Shown piece after piece: positions 7,747-15,924 of a DNA stretch of 64,000 nucleotides (positions are counted from its first letter, which is position 1; each line of letters starts with the position of its first letter). The position numbers and the translations under genes are program-made. This DNA is from Streptomyces sp. JB150 (GTDB lineage: Bacteria; Actinomycetota; Actinomycetes; Streptomycetales; Streptomycetaceae). The notes below the pieces were generated by a model that made no database searches, was not told the origin of the DNA, and worked only from the letters and a program-made list of their open reading frames with translations. The stretch is from NCBI RefSeq assembly GCF_011193355.1, contig NZ_CP049780.1, forward strand, positions 7,098,634-7,162,633. Reading direction: 5' to 3'.

Positions 7747-8100
7747 ATGAACACCTCCGCGTACACCACAGCCGCCTCGGGCTCCCCGGTCGGAATGATC
7801 ATCATCGTGATCGCAGGCGTCCTCATCACCGCGGCGCTCATCTGGGCCGTCCAGTACGGCATCCGGGTGCGCCGCAGCGAGGCCCGGCGGTCGAGGACCG
7901 GCAAGCAGCCGACGCTGCCGGAGTCCGGGCCGGTGCACGAGACCCGGGAGCAGCGCGAGCCGCACGACATGGCCGAGGGCGAACGGCTCACCCCGCACGA
8001 GCTGCGGCCCACCGGCGGTTCCCCCAGCGAGGACCAGCACCGCCCGCGCTGGGACCGCGGTTCCAGCGGCTCGTTCGGCGGTGGCGGCCCGACCACCTGA
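7747..8100 (+). CDS. DUF6479-type small membrane protein
   Basis: The 117-residue product has a short N-terminus, one membrane span at about 16-40 (MIIIVIAGVLITAALIWAV), a basic stretch (RVRRSEARRSRTG), then a charged tail containing LPESGPVHETREQREP and LTPHELRP. This layout is typical of the Streptomyces DUF6479 family, whose function is unknown. The tail is predicted cytoplasmic by the positive-inside rule. It starts at ATG 7747 with no clear ribosome binding site. The C-terminus is Gly-rich (SGSFGGGGPTT). Confidence 0.72.
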   Translation: MNTSAYTTAASGSPVGMIIIVIAGVLITAALIWAVQYGIRVRRSEARRSRTGKQPTLPESGPVHETREQREPHDMAEGERLTPHELRPTGGSPSEDQHRPRWDRGSSGSFGGGGPTT

Positions 8101-8170
8101 GCGGGCCCGGCGTTTCGCCCGGGTCACCGTGGGGGACCCGGGTGACCACACCCAGTGAAGGGACCCTGCC

Positions 8171-8350
8171 GTGACCACCCCGACCAGTGACGAACCCGCT
8201 GCCCGCCGGCCCGAGACAGGCTGGTCCAGGGCCCGCCGCCTGAGGGAGGAACCCGCCCTGCGTACCTGCCTGGCCCCGGTGGAGGGCCCGGACGGCCCGC
8301 CCGCGCCGCACACCGCCGCGGAGTGGAACATCGTCAGGGGTGAGGACTGA
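8171..8350 (+). CDS. Small hypothetical protein
   Basis: This 59-residue ORF starts at GTG 8171 after GAAGGGA. The product begins MTTPTSDEPAARRPETGW and ends EWNIVRGED, with no membrane segment or motif I recognise. Codon third positions are G/C-rich as in real genes, and it fills an otherwise empty gap. It could still be a chance ORF. Confidence 0.5.
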   Translation: MTTPTSDEPAARRPETGWSRARRLREEPALRTCLAPVEGPDGPPAPHTAAEWNIVRGED

Positions 8351-8388
8351 CCCGCACACGACAGGCGTACGGCCAACCATCACCGGCG

Positions 8389-8394
8389 TACGCT
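8389..8394 (+). promoter_or_regulatory. -10 box of a leaderless promoter (phosphoesterase gene)
   Basis: TACGCT is separated by exactly 6 nt from the GTG start at 8401. No ribosome binding site is present, so transcription probably begins at or next to the start codon. Confidence 0.45.
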
Positions 8395-8400
8395 GAACCC

Positions 8401-8901
8401 GTGCGCCTGCTGCTGATGGCCGACACCCACATCCCCAAGCGCGCCAGGGCACTGCCCGAGCCGCTGCTTGCGGAACTGCCGCACGCCGACGTCGTCTTCC
8501 ACGCCGGGGACTGGGTCGACACCGCCACCCTCGACCTGCTGGAGCGCCGCTGCCGCCGGCTGATCGGCGTGTACGGCAACAACGACGGGCCCGGACTGCG
8601 GGCCCGGCTACCCGAGGTGGCGCGTGCCGAACTGGGCGGCCTGCGCTTCGGCGCCGTGCACGAGACCGGCGCCGCGCAGGGTCGCGAGGCGCGCTGCGCC
8701 GCCCGCTTCCCCGACCTCGACGTGCTGGTCTTCGGCCACAGCCACATCCCCTGGGACACCACCGCCCCCTCGGGCCTGCGCCTGCTCAACCCCGGCTCGC
8801 CCACCGACCGCCGCCGGCAGCCGCACTGCACCTACATGACCGCCACCGTCGCCGACGGGCTTCTCACGGAGGTCACCCTGCACCGGCTCCCACCGCGTTG
8901 A
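8401..8901 (+). CDS. YfcE/MJ0936-type metallophosphoesterase
   Basis: The 166-residue protein carries the calcineurin-like phosphoesterase motifs in order: MADTHIPKRA (DxH, about 6-15), VVFHAGDWVD (GD), YGNNDGP (GNND), VHETGA and FGHSHIPWD (GHxH). It should bind two divalent metals and hydrolyse a phosphodiester; YfcE-family members act on bis(p-nitrophenyl)phosphate in vitro and the natural substrate is usually unknown. The length is normal for the family. It has a GTG start with a -10 box 6 nt upstream and no leader. It is monocistronic by spacing. Confidence 0.86.
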   Translation: MRLLLMADTHIPKRARALPEPLLAELPHADVVFHAGDWVDTATLDLLERRCRRLIGVYGNNDGPGLRARLPEVARAELGGLRFGAVHETGAAQGREARCAARFPDLDVLVFGHSHIPWDTTAPSGLRLLNPGSPTDRRRQPHCTYMTATVADGLLTEVTLHRLPPR

Positions 8902-9005
8902 GACCGGCCCGTCCGAGCCCCGCGGCCCGTTAATTCACTGGCGCCCCGCTCCCCGGTTCTGCTGCACTGCGTCCGACCCGTCCGTCGCGCCCGGAGGAGC
9001 GATCC

Positions 9006-9116
9006 ATGCGCACTGCGTCCATGTCCGTCCCGCACGCAATGACCCCCCTCACCAAGGACATGACGCTTCGTGCACTTGCTCAACCTCGGGATCGTCGCGC
9101 ACGTCGACGCGGGTAA
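9006..9116 (+). CDS. Possible leader peptide overlapping the ribosomal-protection GTPase start
   Basis: A 36-codon ORF begins at ATG 9006, six bases after a strong GGAGGAG (8993-9000 region), and runs in another frame through the GTG start of the GTPase gene (9070), ending at TAA 9114-9116. Its product would start MRTASMSVPHAMTPLTKD and end in an Arg-rich RRARRRG. The GTPase start itself has only AAGGA ten bases upstream, inside this ORF. Translational coupling or drug-responsive attenuation, as with tet(M)-type leaders, is possible. The 11-bp phrase GCACTGCGTCC occurs both before (8964-8974) and inside (9010-9020) the ORF. It could also be a chance ORF. Confidence 0.45.
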   Translation: MRTASMSVPHAMTPLTKDMTLRALAQPRDRRARRRG

Positions 9117-11049
9117 GACCAGTCTGACCGAACGGCTGCTGCACAGCGTCGGAGTCATCGACGAGATCGGCAGCGTCGACGCCGGCAGCACCCGCACCGA
9201 CACCCTCGCGCTGGAGCGCCGGCGCGGCATCACCATCAAGTCCGCCGTCGTCTCCTTCCCGCTCGACGACGTCACCGTCAACCTCATCGACACCCCCGGT
9301 CACCCCGACTTCATCGCCGAGGTGGAACGGGTGCTCGGCGTGCTGGACGGCGCCGTCCTGGTCGTCTCGGCCGTCGAGGGCGTCCAGGCGCAGACCCGCG
9401 TGCTGATGCGCACCCTGCGCCGGCTGCGCATCCCCACCCTCCTCTTCGTCAACAAGATCGACCGCCGGGGCGCGGCCTACGAGGACGTCCTGCGCGCCGC
9501 CGCCGAACGGCTCTCGGCGGCCGTCGTCCCCATGGGCACCGCCACCGCCCTCGGCACCCCCGCCGCCCGCTTCACCCCCGGCCCCGCCCCGGCCGCCCTC
9601 GACGTCCTCGCCGACCACGACGACGACCTGCTCGCCGCCTACGTCGAGGGCACGGTGCCCGACGCCCTGCTGCACACGGCCCTCGCCGAGCAGACCCGGC
9701 GGTGCCTGGTCCATCCGGCGTACGCGGGTTCCGCGATCACCGGAGCGGGCGTCGACGCGCTCACCGACGGCATCCGGCGGCTGCTGCCCCCCGCCGACGG
9801 TGACCCCGACGGACCCGTCTCGGGCACCGTCTTCAAAGTGGAGCGCGGCCCGGCGGGGGAGAAGGTGGCCTACGCCCGCCTCTTCTCCGGCACGCTGCGC
9901 ACCCGCGACCGGATCCGCTTCGGCGCCCGCGGCGACGAGGGCCGGGTGACCGCCGTCCACGTCTTCGAGGACGGCACCGACATCCGCCGGGACGCGGTCA
10001 CCGCGGGCCGCATCGCCCGGCTGTGGGGCCTCACCGAGGTCAGGACCGGCGACTGGCTGGGCGTACCCCGCACCACGGACGGACACCTCTTCGCCCCGCC
10101 CACGCTGGAGACCGTCGTCGAGCCGGCGCGCCCGGCGGACCGGCGGGCCCTGCATCTGGCGCTCACCCAGCTGGCCGAGCAGGACCCGCTGATCGGCCTG
10201 CGCCACGACGAGGTGCGCCAGGAGACCTCGGTGTCCCTCTACGGCGAGGTGCAGAAGGAGGTCGTCCAGGCCACCCTCGCCGACGAGTACGGCCTCGACG
10301 TCACCTTCCGCGAGACGACACCGCTGTGCGTCGAGCGACCCGTCGGCACCGGCGCGGCGGTCGAGTTCAACAAGAAGGACGGCAATCCGTTCCTCGCCAC
10401 GGTGGGGCTGCGCGTCGAGCCCGCCCCGGACGGCGCGGGCAACGCGTTCCGCCTGGAAGTGGAGCTGGGTTCGATGCCGTACGCCTTCTTCAAGGCCGTC
10501 GAGGACACCGTGCGCGAGACCCTCACCCAGGGCCTGCACGGCTGGCAGGTCACCGACTGCACTGTCACCATGACCCACTCCGGGTACTCACCGCGCCAGA
10601 GCCACGCCCACCAGGGCTTCGACAAGAGCATGTCGAGCACCGGCGCGGACTTCCGGGGCCTGACCCCGCTGGTGCTGACCGAGGCGCTGCGCCGGGCCGG
10701 GACGCGGGTGCACGAACCGATGCACCGGTTCCGGCTCCAGGCCCCGGCGGACACCCTGGGCGCGCTGCTCCCGGTGCTGTCCGCGCTGCGGGCGGTGCCC
10801 CGGACCACCGAGACGCGCGGCGCCCACTGCCTGCTCGACGGTGTGGTGCCGGCGGCCCGGGTGCACGCCCTGGAGCAACGGCTGCCGGGGCTGACGAGGG
10901 GCGAGGCCGAGTGGGAGAGCGCCTTCGACCACTACGCACCCGTCGAGCGGAGCGCTCCCGTACCGGAACGCCCGCGCACCGACCACAACCCGCTGAACCG
11001 AAAGGAGTACCTGCTCAAGGTCACCGGCAGGAACCGGACGGAGAGCTGA
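9070..11049 (+). CDS. Tet(M)/OtrA-like ribosomal protection GTPase (EF-G paralogue)
   Basis: The 659-residue protein has EF-G/TetM architecture. The GTPase domain has G1 AHVDAGKTS (about 9-17), a G2 region RRGITIKSA, G3 DTPGHPDF and G4 NKIDRRG. It is followed by a beta-barrel domain II (GTVFKVERGPAGEKVAYARLF), domain III, domain IV (VEFNKKDGNPFLATVGL) and a C-terminal domain with HSGYSPRQSHAHQGFDKSMS. The length fits tetracycline ribosomal protection proteins (about 640-670) and is shorter than true EF-G (about 700). It should remove tetracycline-like drugs from the ribosome, or act as a related translation factor. No tetracycline biosynthesis genes are adjacent. A possible leader ORF overlaps the GTG start. 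Confidence 0.85.
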   Translation: MHLLNLGIVAHVDAGKTSLTERLLHSVGVIDEIGSVDAGSTRTDTLALERRRGITIKSAVVSFPLDDVTVNLIDTPGHPDFIAEVERVLGVLDGAVLVVSAVEGVQAQTRVLMRTLRRLRIPTLLFVNKIDRRGAAYEDVLRAAAERLSAAVVPMGTATALGTPAARFTPGPAPAALDVLADHDDDLLAAYVEGTVPDALLHTALAEQTRRCLVHPAYAGSAITGAGVDALTDGIRRLLPPADGDPDGPVSGTVFKVERGPAGEKVAYARLFSGTLRTRDRIRFGARGDEGRVTAVHVFEDGTDIRRDAVTAGRIARLWGLTEVRTGDWLGVPRTTDGHLFAPPTLETVVEPARPADRRALHLALTQLAEQDPLIGLRHDEVRQETSVSLYGEVQKEVVQATLADEYGLDVTFRETTPLCVERPVGTGAAVEFNKKDGNPFLATVGLRVEPAPDGAGNAFRLEVELGSMPYAFFKAVEDTVRETLTQGLHGWQVTDCTVTMTHSGYSPRQSHAHQGFDKSMSSTGADFRGLTPLVLTEALRRAGTRVHEPMHRFRLQAPADTLGALLPVLSALRAVPRTTETRGAHCLLDGVVPAARVHALEQRLPGLTRGEAEWESAFDHYAPVERSAPVPERPRTDHNPLNRKEYLLKVTGRNRTES

Positions 11050-11103
11050 CGACGCGTCAGGTGGGCGGCGGCTCCGGACAGCCGCCGTCCGCCGCTCACC
11101 CCG

Positions 11104-11535
11104 TCACCTGGCCGACGGGCCCGTCCAGTTCGCGGGCACCCGGGCCAGCCGCACCCGCTGGGGGTGGTCGCCGACCGCGATCGACGCCGTCTTCTCGCCG
11201 GTGGCGAAGTCGATGGCGGTCACCCGGTCGGCGCCGCTCTCGGAGACCACACAGGACCTGCCGTCGCCGCTGACGGTCGCCCAGTAGGGCTTGGCGACGG
11301 GCACCAGCGGGCCCTCCCGGAGCGTCGTGCGGTCGACGACGGTCGCGTAGTCGTCCATGGTGCCCGCGACGCACAGCTTGGTGCCGTCCGGCTTCATGGT
11401 GATGCCGTGATGGCGGGAGTCGTTGACCCAGGTGGTGCGGTCCTCGCTGGTGGCGGGGTTCTTCGGAAGGGTTCTCGTCCGGGTGATCCGGTCCGTGGCG
11501 ACGTCGTACTCGAAGAAGCCGTTGAAGAACGACAC
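11104..11535 (-). pseudogene. YncE-like beta-propeller gene, 3' fragment only
   Basis: The leftward frame from about 11535 to the stop at 11104 encodes propeller-type sequence: FFEYDVATDRITRTRTLP, HHGITMKPDGTKLCVAGTMD, YWATVSGDGRSCVVSESGAD and VTAIDFATGEKTASIAVGDH. These are repeats of secreted YVTN/YncE-family proteins, which are normally 350 or more residues with a signal peptide. Only about 144 residues remain. At 11535 the coding sequence stops matching and a different, rightward gene fragment begins within 2 bp, so the 5' part was lost in a rearrangement. Confidence 0.75.
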
Positions 11536-11536
11536 T

Positions 11537-11860
11537 AACGTCACCGCCGACCCGCGCCGCGTCCGGATCACCTTCGTCGAGATCGTCGGCGTCAGCCCGC
11601 GCCTGGAGGAGCAGCGCCTGGCCCGCCGGGCGCGCTGGGTCGACCTCATCCGCACCGAGGCCGAGGCCGCCGCCGCCCGCGGCGAGGCCGTGCCCCGCGA
11701 TTACCACCTCCCCGCCACCGCCTTCATCGGCAGCGTCAACGGCCTCCTCCACGACTGGACCGCCGGCTGGGTACCCGCCACCCTCGACGAGGTCGTGGCG
11801 GAACTGGTCCGCCAACTCCTGGGCATCCTCCGGCCGGTCGACTGGAACCCCCAGAAATAG
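11537..11860 (+). pseudogene. TetR-family regulator gene, 3' fragment only
   Basis: The rightward frame from about 11537 to TAG 11858-11860 reads as the ligand-binding C-terminal half of a TetR regulator: DPRRVRITFVEIVGVSPRLE, then RARWVDLIRTEAEAAAARG, LPATAFIGSVNGLLHDWTAG and LDEVVAELVRQLLGIL. The N-terminal HTH is absent, and the frame upstream of 11537 is antisense to the YncE remnant. About 108 residues remain of a normal 190-220, so no functional repressor can be made. Confidence 0.75.
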
Positions 11861-12001
11861 GGCGGGCGGCCGTGTCCATGGCCTGCGGCCGCGGGCGACG
11901 TCTGCTGCCAGCCCACCGACCGGTCCTACGCCCAGGTCAGCAACCGCGACCTCGAGGTCTCCCACCCCCGCCCGGCGAAGCCGCAGCCGCGCACGCCCTC
12001 T

Positions 12002-13246
12002 CTAGCCGCGCAGCCCGTTCACCCACTCCACCGCCGCCGCCGACCCGTCCTCCTCCCGCACCCGTGCGGCCAGCGTCCGGGCCCGTTCCCGCATGCCGCG
12101 GTCGCGGGTGGCGCGGACGAGGGCCGGGGTCAGGGCGGCGACGGTCAGCCGGCGCAGCGGGACCGCGCGGGGCGCCACCCCGAGGGCGACCAGGCGGGAC
12201 GCCCAGAACCCGGCGTCGAACTGCACCGGCACGGGAACGGCGGGTACTCCGGCGCGTACCCCCGCCGCCGTGGTGCCCGCGCCCGCGTGGTGCACCACCG
12301 CGGCCATCCTCGAAAACAGCACGGAGTGCGGCACCTCCCCGACGGTCAGCATGTCGTCGCCGTCCGCCGCCAGCCCGCCCCACCCCCGCTGGAACACCCC
12401 GCGCAGCCCGGCGGCGCGCAGCGCCCGCACGATCTCCCCGCTCAGCCGCCCGGGATCCGGCACCGTCGCGCTGCCCAGGCCGACGAAGACCGGCGGCGGA
12501 CCCGCGTCGAGAAAGTCCGCCAGCCCGGCCGGCAGCCGGGGGGCACGGTCGTACGGCCACCAGTACCCGGCCACGCCGAGCCCGGTGCGCCAGTCGCGCG
12601 GCCGGGGCACGACGAGCGGGCTGAATCCGTGCAGCACCGGCCAGTTCCCCCGCTCACGGGCCCGCCACGCCGCGCCCGCCGTCCGCGGCGGCAGCCCCAG
12701 ACGGTCCCGTACCGCCGGAACGGCCGCCGAGAACACCCGCTCCACGGCCAGCCCCACCCCCAGCCCGCCGAGCCGGTTGCCGGCCGCTCCCCACGAGCCG
12801 CCGGAGAGCACCGCGGGCGCGAACTCCCGGGTGGCGGCGAGTGGTTGGAGATACGGCCCCATGCTCGGCAGCCGCAGCCCTTCCGCGATGGTGTGCCCGA
12901 GCGGCCCCAGCGAACTCGACAGCAGCAGCGCCTCACTGGCGCGCGCCGCCGCGAGCAGGTCATCGGTCATCCGCCCGATCAGGGACCGCGCCATCCCCAC
13001 CATCCGCACCAGCTTGCCCACCGCGCCGGCACTGCGGTGCAGCCCCCGCCCCCGCGAGGTCTCCAGTTCGGCCCGCGGATCCACCGGCAGCGCGTGGAAC
13101 CCCACTCCCGAGCCCGCCACCAGCGGCTCGAAACAGCCGTGGGTCACCAGCGTCACCTCGTGCCCGGCCCGCACCAGCGCCTGCCCGAGCCCGGTGTACG
13201 GGGCCACGTCACCCCGCGAGCCCGCCGTCATGATCGCCACTCGCAC
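12002..13246 (-). CDS. GT-B glycosyltransferase (GT1/GT28-like, natural-product type)
   Basis: This is a 414-residue protein. The N-terminal Rossmann domain begins VRVAIMTAGSRGDVAPYTGL, LVRAGHEVTLVTH, typical of UGT/rhamnosyltransferase-28-like enzymes. The C-terminal nucleotide-sugar domain has VFVGLGSATVPDPGRL and the donor-binding signature HHAGAGTTAAGVRAGVPAVP then PVQFDAGFWASRL. Such enzymes glycosylate polyketides, sterols or lipids from NDP-sugars. It starts at GTG 13246 with CATACT 7 nt upstream and no ribosome binding site. It lies 125 bp downstream of the P450 in the same direction, so the pair may modify one small molecule. No scaffold synthase is in view. Confidence 0.85.
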   Translation of the reverse strand: MRVAIMTAGSRGDVAPYTGLGQALVRAGHEVTLVTHGCFEPLVAGSGVGFHALPVDPRAELETSRGRGLHRSAGAVGKLVRMVGMARSLIGRMTDDLLAAARASEALLLSSSLGPLGHTIAEGLRLPSMGPYLQPLAATREFAPAVLSGGSWGAAGNRLGGLGVGLAVERVFSAAVPAVRDRLGLPPRTAGAAWRARERGNWPVLHGFSPLVVPRPRDWRTGLGVAGYWWPYDRAPRLPAGLADFLDAGPPPVFVGLGSATVPDPGRLSGEIVRALRAAGLRGVFQRGWGGLAADGDDMLTVGEVPHSVLFSRMAAVVHHAGAGTTAAGVRAGVPAVPVPVQFDAGFWASRLVALGVAPRAVPLRRLTVAALTPALVRATRDRGMRERARTLAARVREEDGSAAAVEWVNGLRG

Positions 13247-13371
13247 AACGGCCAGTATGCCGCCGCTACCGCCGCGCCCGGGCGCTTCCGCCGTATCCTT
13301 CGGCCAGCCCGGTGGACCGCCGACGGCGGATGGCCGCGACCATGGCTCCCCACCACCGGAGGCGTCCGCCC

Positions 13372-14688
13372 TTACGTCTCCTGAGCCCCCTGCGCCTCCG
13401 CGTCCGGTTGCCCCGGCCGCTCCACCGCGACCCGCAGGGGCGCCCGGAACGACAGCAGACCGAGCATCGGCACGTCCTCGGCCGCCGCCGGCCGCACCCG
13501 CGGCAGCCGGCGCGCCGCCTGCCGGAGCGCCACCGCCGCCTCCGTCCGCGCGAGGGTCGCGCCCGGGCACAGGTGCCGCCCCACACCGAAGGCCAGGTGC
13601 CGGCGGACGTTCGCCCGCTGCGGGCACATCCGCTCGGGCGCGTCGAAGACCTCCGGGTCCGAGCCGCTGCCCATCAGCATCAGCAGCAGCTGGGCGCCCT
13701 CGGGCAGTTCCACCCCGCCCAGCTCGGCCGGGCGCGCGGCGACCCGGCGCCACGTCGTCACCGGCGGCTCGCGGCGCAGCACCTCCTCGACCCAGCCCTC
13801 GGCCAGGCCCGGCTCGTCGGCGACGCGGGACCACAGCCCGTCCTCGGCGAGGGCCCGGCGCAGCACCGTCGCGATGAGCTGGCCGGTGGTGGACTGCCCG
13901 GCGACGAACACGAAGAAGCACGCGCCGACCGCGGTCCGCACGTCCAGCGGCTCGCCGCCGGGCAGCCGGTGCTCGGCCAGCGCCGCGACGAACGAACCGG
14001 GCCGGGCGGCGCCGGCCCGCACGGTCCGGGTCAGCCACTGGTGGAACTCGGCGACCAGCGGCGCCAGTTCGAGCTGCCGCTCGGCCGTCGGCCGGCCCCA
14101 GAACAGCTCCAGCGAGGCGTCGCTCCAGCGGATCAGCGTGGCGGGGGAGACCCCGTCGATGCCGAGCAGCTCCATCAGCACCCGGCACGGCAGCACCTGC
14201 GCGAACGACGTGAACAGGTCGACCTCGCCCGAGGCGTCGAACCGCTCCCAGGCCGCCGCGAGCAGCTCGTCGGCGATCCGCTCGATCACCGGTACGGCGG
14301 CGGCGACGCGCCGGGCGTCGAAGAACCGGGTGACGACCCGGCGCAGTCCGGGGTGGCTCGCGGTGCCGTTGTTCGCGAGCGCCGGGGGCAGGTTGAACCC
14401 GGCGCGGGCCAGCACCCGCAGCACCCCGACCGGCAGCGGCGTGACGGCGTGCTGGGCGTTGTCCGGGTGGAAGACGCCCGGGTCGAGCAGCACCCGCCGG
14501 ATGTCCTCGTGGCGGCTGACCAGCCACAGCCCGGTCCGCGGGTCGTGGTGCACCGGGGCCTCGGCGCGCAGCGTGTCCAGCCAGGGATACGGGTCGCGGA
14601 CGAAGCCGTCGCCGAAGAGATCGAGCAGGTCGAGGGCCTGGTGGGAGGCCCCGTCGGGGCTGATCGTTTCCGGTGCCGAGAGAGTCAC
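13372..14688 (-). CDS. Cytochrome P450 monooxygenase
   Basis: The 438-residue protein has all P450 signatures: the I-helix oxygen-binding segment FVAGQSTTGQ, the K-helix ExxR in WVEEVLRREPP, and the heme-binding loop FGVGRHLCPGATLAR with its cysteine ligand. It is a soluble bacterial class enzyme that needs ferredoxin; none is encoded nearby. The substrate is unknown. Pairing with the downstream glycosyltransferase suggests hydroxylation followed by glycosylation. It starts at GTG 14688, with TAGCGT 6 nt before it, consistent with a leaderless mRNA. Confidence 0.9.
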   Translation of the reverse strand: MTLSAPETISPDGASHQALDLLDLFGDGFVRDPYPWLDTLRAEAPVHHDPRTGLWLVSRHEDIRRVLLDPGVFHPDNAQHAVTPLPVGVLRVLARAGFNLPPALANNGTASHPGLRRVVTRFFDARRVAAAVPVIERIADELLAAAWERFDASGEVDLFTSFAQVLPCRVLMELLGIDGVSPATLIRWSDASLELFWGRPTAERQLELAPLVAEFHQWLTRTVRAGAARPGSFVAALAEHRLPGGEPLDVRTAVGACFFVFVAGQSTTGQLIATVLRRALAEDGLWSRVADEPGLAEGWVEEVLRREPPVTTWRRVAARPAELGGVELPEGAQLLLMLMGSGSDPEVFDAPERMCPQRANVRRHLAFGVGRHLCPGATLARTEAAVALRQAARRLPRVRPAAAEDVPMLGLLSFRAPLRVAVERPGQPDAEAQGAQET

Positions 14689-14694
14689 GGCCGG

Positions 14695-14700
14695 ACGCTA
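14695..14700 (-). promoter_or_regulatory. -10 box of a leaderless promoter (P450)
   Basis: On the minus strand TAGCGT is followed by 6 nt and then the GTG start of the P450 gene. No ribosome binding site is present. Confidence 0.45.
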
Positions 14701-14809
14701 ACACGTGTTCACGCGGGCACCCTCCGTGTGTGCGCGGCATCACTCGATCACCGGGAGCCGCGCCACACAGAGGCCGGCGCACGTCGCACGGTCACCACGG
14801 GAGACCCCC

Positions 14810-14887
14810 GCACGCCAAGCGCTGACGGGAGACCAACGCCTCGCACACGTCCCGCGGGAGGCCGACGCACGCCAAGCGCTCACGGGA
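14810..14887. repeat. 21-bp direct repeats downstream of folD
   Basis: The phrase gcacgccaagcgctgacggga occurs at 14810-14830 and, with one change, at 14867-14887 (57 bp apart). Both lie in the 237-bp spacer between the P450 start and the folD stop. No gene is visible in this spacer. Confidence 0.6.
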
Positions 14888-14925
14888 ATCCGGCGCGCCG
14901 CGGGCGGGCGCCGGCCTCCCGCCCG

Positions 14926-15774
14926 TCACAGCCCGAGCTGCCGCTCCGCCGCGTCCACCGTCTGCTGAAGCAGCGTGGCGATGGTCATCGGGCCGACCCC
15001 GCCCGGCACGGGAGTGATCAGCGAGGCGCGCTCGACGGCCGAGTCGAAGTCGACGTCGCCCACGTTGCCCGGGTTGTAGCCGGCGTCGATCACCACCGCG
15101 CCCGGCTTGACGTCCTGGCCGCGGATCAGCCGGGGCCGGCCGACCGCGGCGACCACGATGTCCGCCTCGCGCACCGCGGCCGACAGATCCGCGGTGCGCG
15201 AGTGGCAGTAGGTGACGGTCGCGTCCCGGGCGAGCAGCAGCATCCCGGCCGGCTTGCCGAGGATCGCGCTGCGGCCCACCACCACGGCCCGCTTCCCGGC
15301 CGGGTCGATGCCGTACTCGTCCAGCAGCCGCATGATGCCGCCGGGCGTGCACGAGACGAAGCCGGGCAGGCCGAAGCTCATCGTGGCGAAGGAGGCGAAG
15401 GTGACGCCGTCCACGTCCTTCTCGGGCGCGATCGCCTCGAACGCGGCCCGCTCGTCGATGTGGTCGCCCACCGGGTGCTGCAGCAGGATGCCGTGCACCC
15501 CGGGGTCGGCGGACAGCTCACGCAACGTGCCCACCAGCTCCCCGGTGGTCGTGGTGGCGGGCAGGGCGACGTGCCGGGAGGCGATGCCGGCCTTCCGGCA
15601 GCGGTTCTGCTTCATCTTCACGTACGTCACCGACGCCGGGTCCTCGCCCACCAGCACCGTCGCGAGACACGGTGCCGTGCCGGTGCGGCCGGTGAGGCCG
15701 GCCGCGCGCTCGGCGGTCTCCTCGACGATGCGCCGGGCGAGCGCGGTGCCGTCCATGAGCCGGGCCTGGGACAT
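14926..15774 (-). CDS. folD: FolD: methylenetetrahydrofolate dehydrogenase / methenyl-THF cyclohydrolase
   Basis: The 282-residue bifunctional enzyme interconverts 5,10-methylene-THF and 10-formyl-THF with NADP. It shows the catalytic region ASVTYVKMKQNRCRKAGI with the active-site lysine, ILLQHPVGDHI (usually QLPLP), PEKDVDG, the cofactor loop VVVGRSAILGKP and the C-terminal PVPGGVGPMTIATLL. The length is normal. The ATG at 15774 follows AGGAG. The gene lies directly behind a ZTP riboswitch, so expression should rise when 10-formyl-THF is limiting and ZTP accumulates. Confidence 0.95.
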   Translation of the reverse strand: MSQARLMDGTALARRIVEETAERAAGLTGRTGTAPCLATVLVGEDPASVTYVKMKQNRCRKAGIASRHVALPATTTTGELVGTLRELSADPGVHGILLQHPVGDHIDERAAFEAIAPEKDVDGVTFASFATMSFGLPGFVSCTPGGIMRLLDEYGIDPAGKRAVVVGRSAILGKPAGMLLLARDATVTYCHSRTADLSAAVREADIVVAAVGRPRLIRGQDVKPGAVVIDAGYNPGNVGDVDFDSAVERASLITPVPGGVGPMTIATLLQQTVDAAERQLGL

Positions 15775-15802
15775 GATCCACTCCTGGGTCGATCGACCGG
15801 AT

Positions 15803-15878
15803 CGCCCAGGCGCGCGGCATCGACTCCACGTGGACCGCTCCCCGGTGGTACTCCACCTCAGCGCCAGTCACGGCCCCG
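15803..15878 (-). promoter_or_regulatory. ZTP (pfl) riboswitch upstream of folD
   Basis: The minus strand reads CCGTGACTGGCGC, the hairpin GGTGG-agta-CCACC, then CGGGGAGCGGTCC and, after a linker, CCGCGCGCCTGGGC. These are the conserved pieces of the pfl motif. P1 can form from GGGCCG with CGGTCC, and GGCGC can pair with GCGCC as the pseudoknot. It ends about 30 nt before the folD start. Binding of ZTP/ZMP, the signal of 10-formyl-THF shortage, should turn on folD. The identification is from the consensus as I know it, not from a covariance search. Confidence 0.88.
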
Positions 15879-15924
15879 GACCAGCGTAACCGAGGCCGTG
15901 TGCGGCGCGGTGCCCGGCCCGGCG

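Noticed and set aside
9070..11049. Housekeeping elongation factor G
   Set aside because: The protein is too short and has the Tet(M)/OtrA-like domain IV and C-terminal sequences; no rpsL/rpsG/tuf genes flank it.
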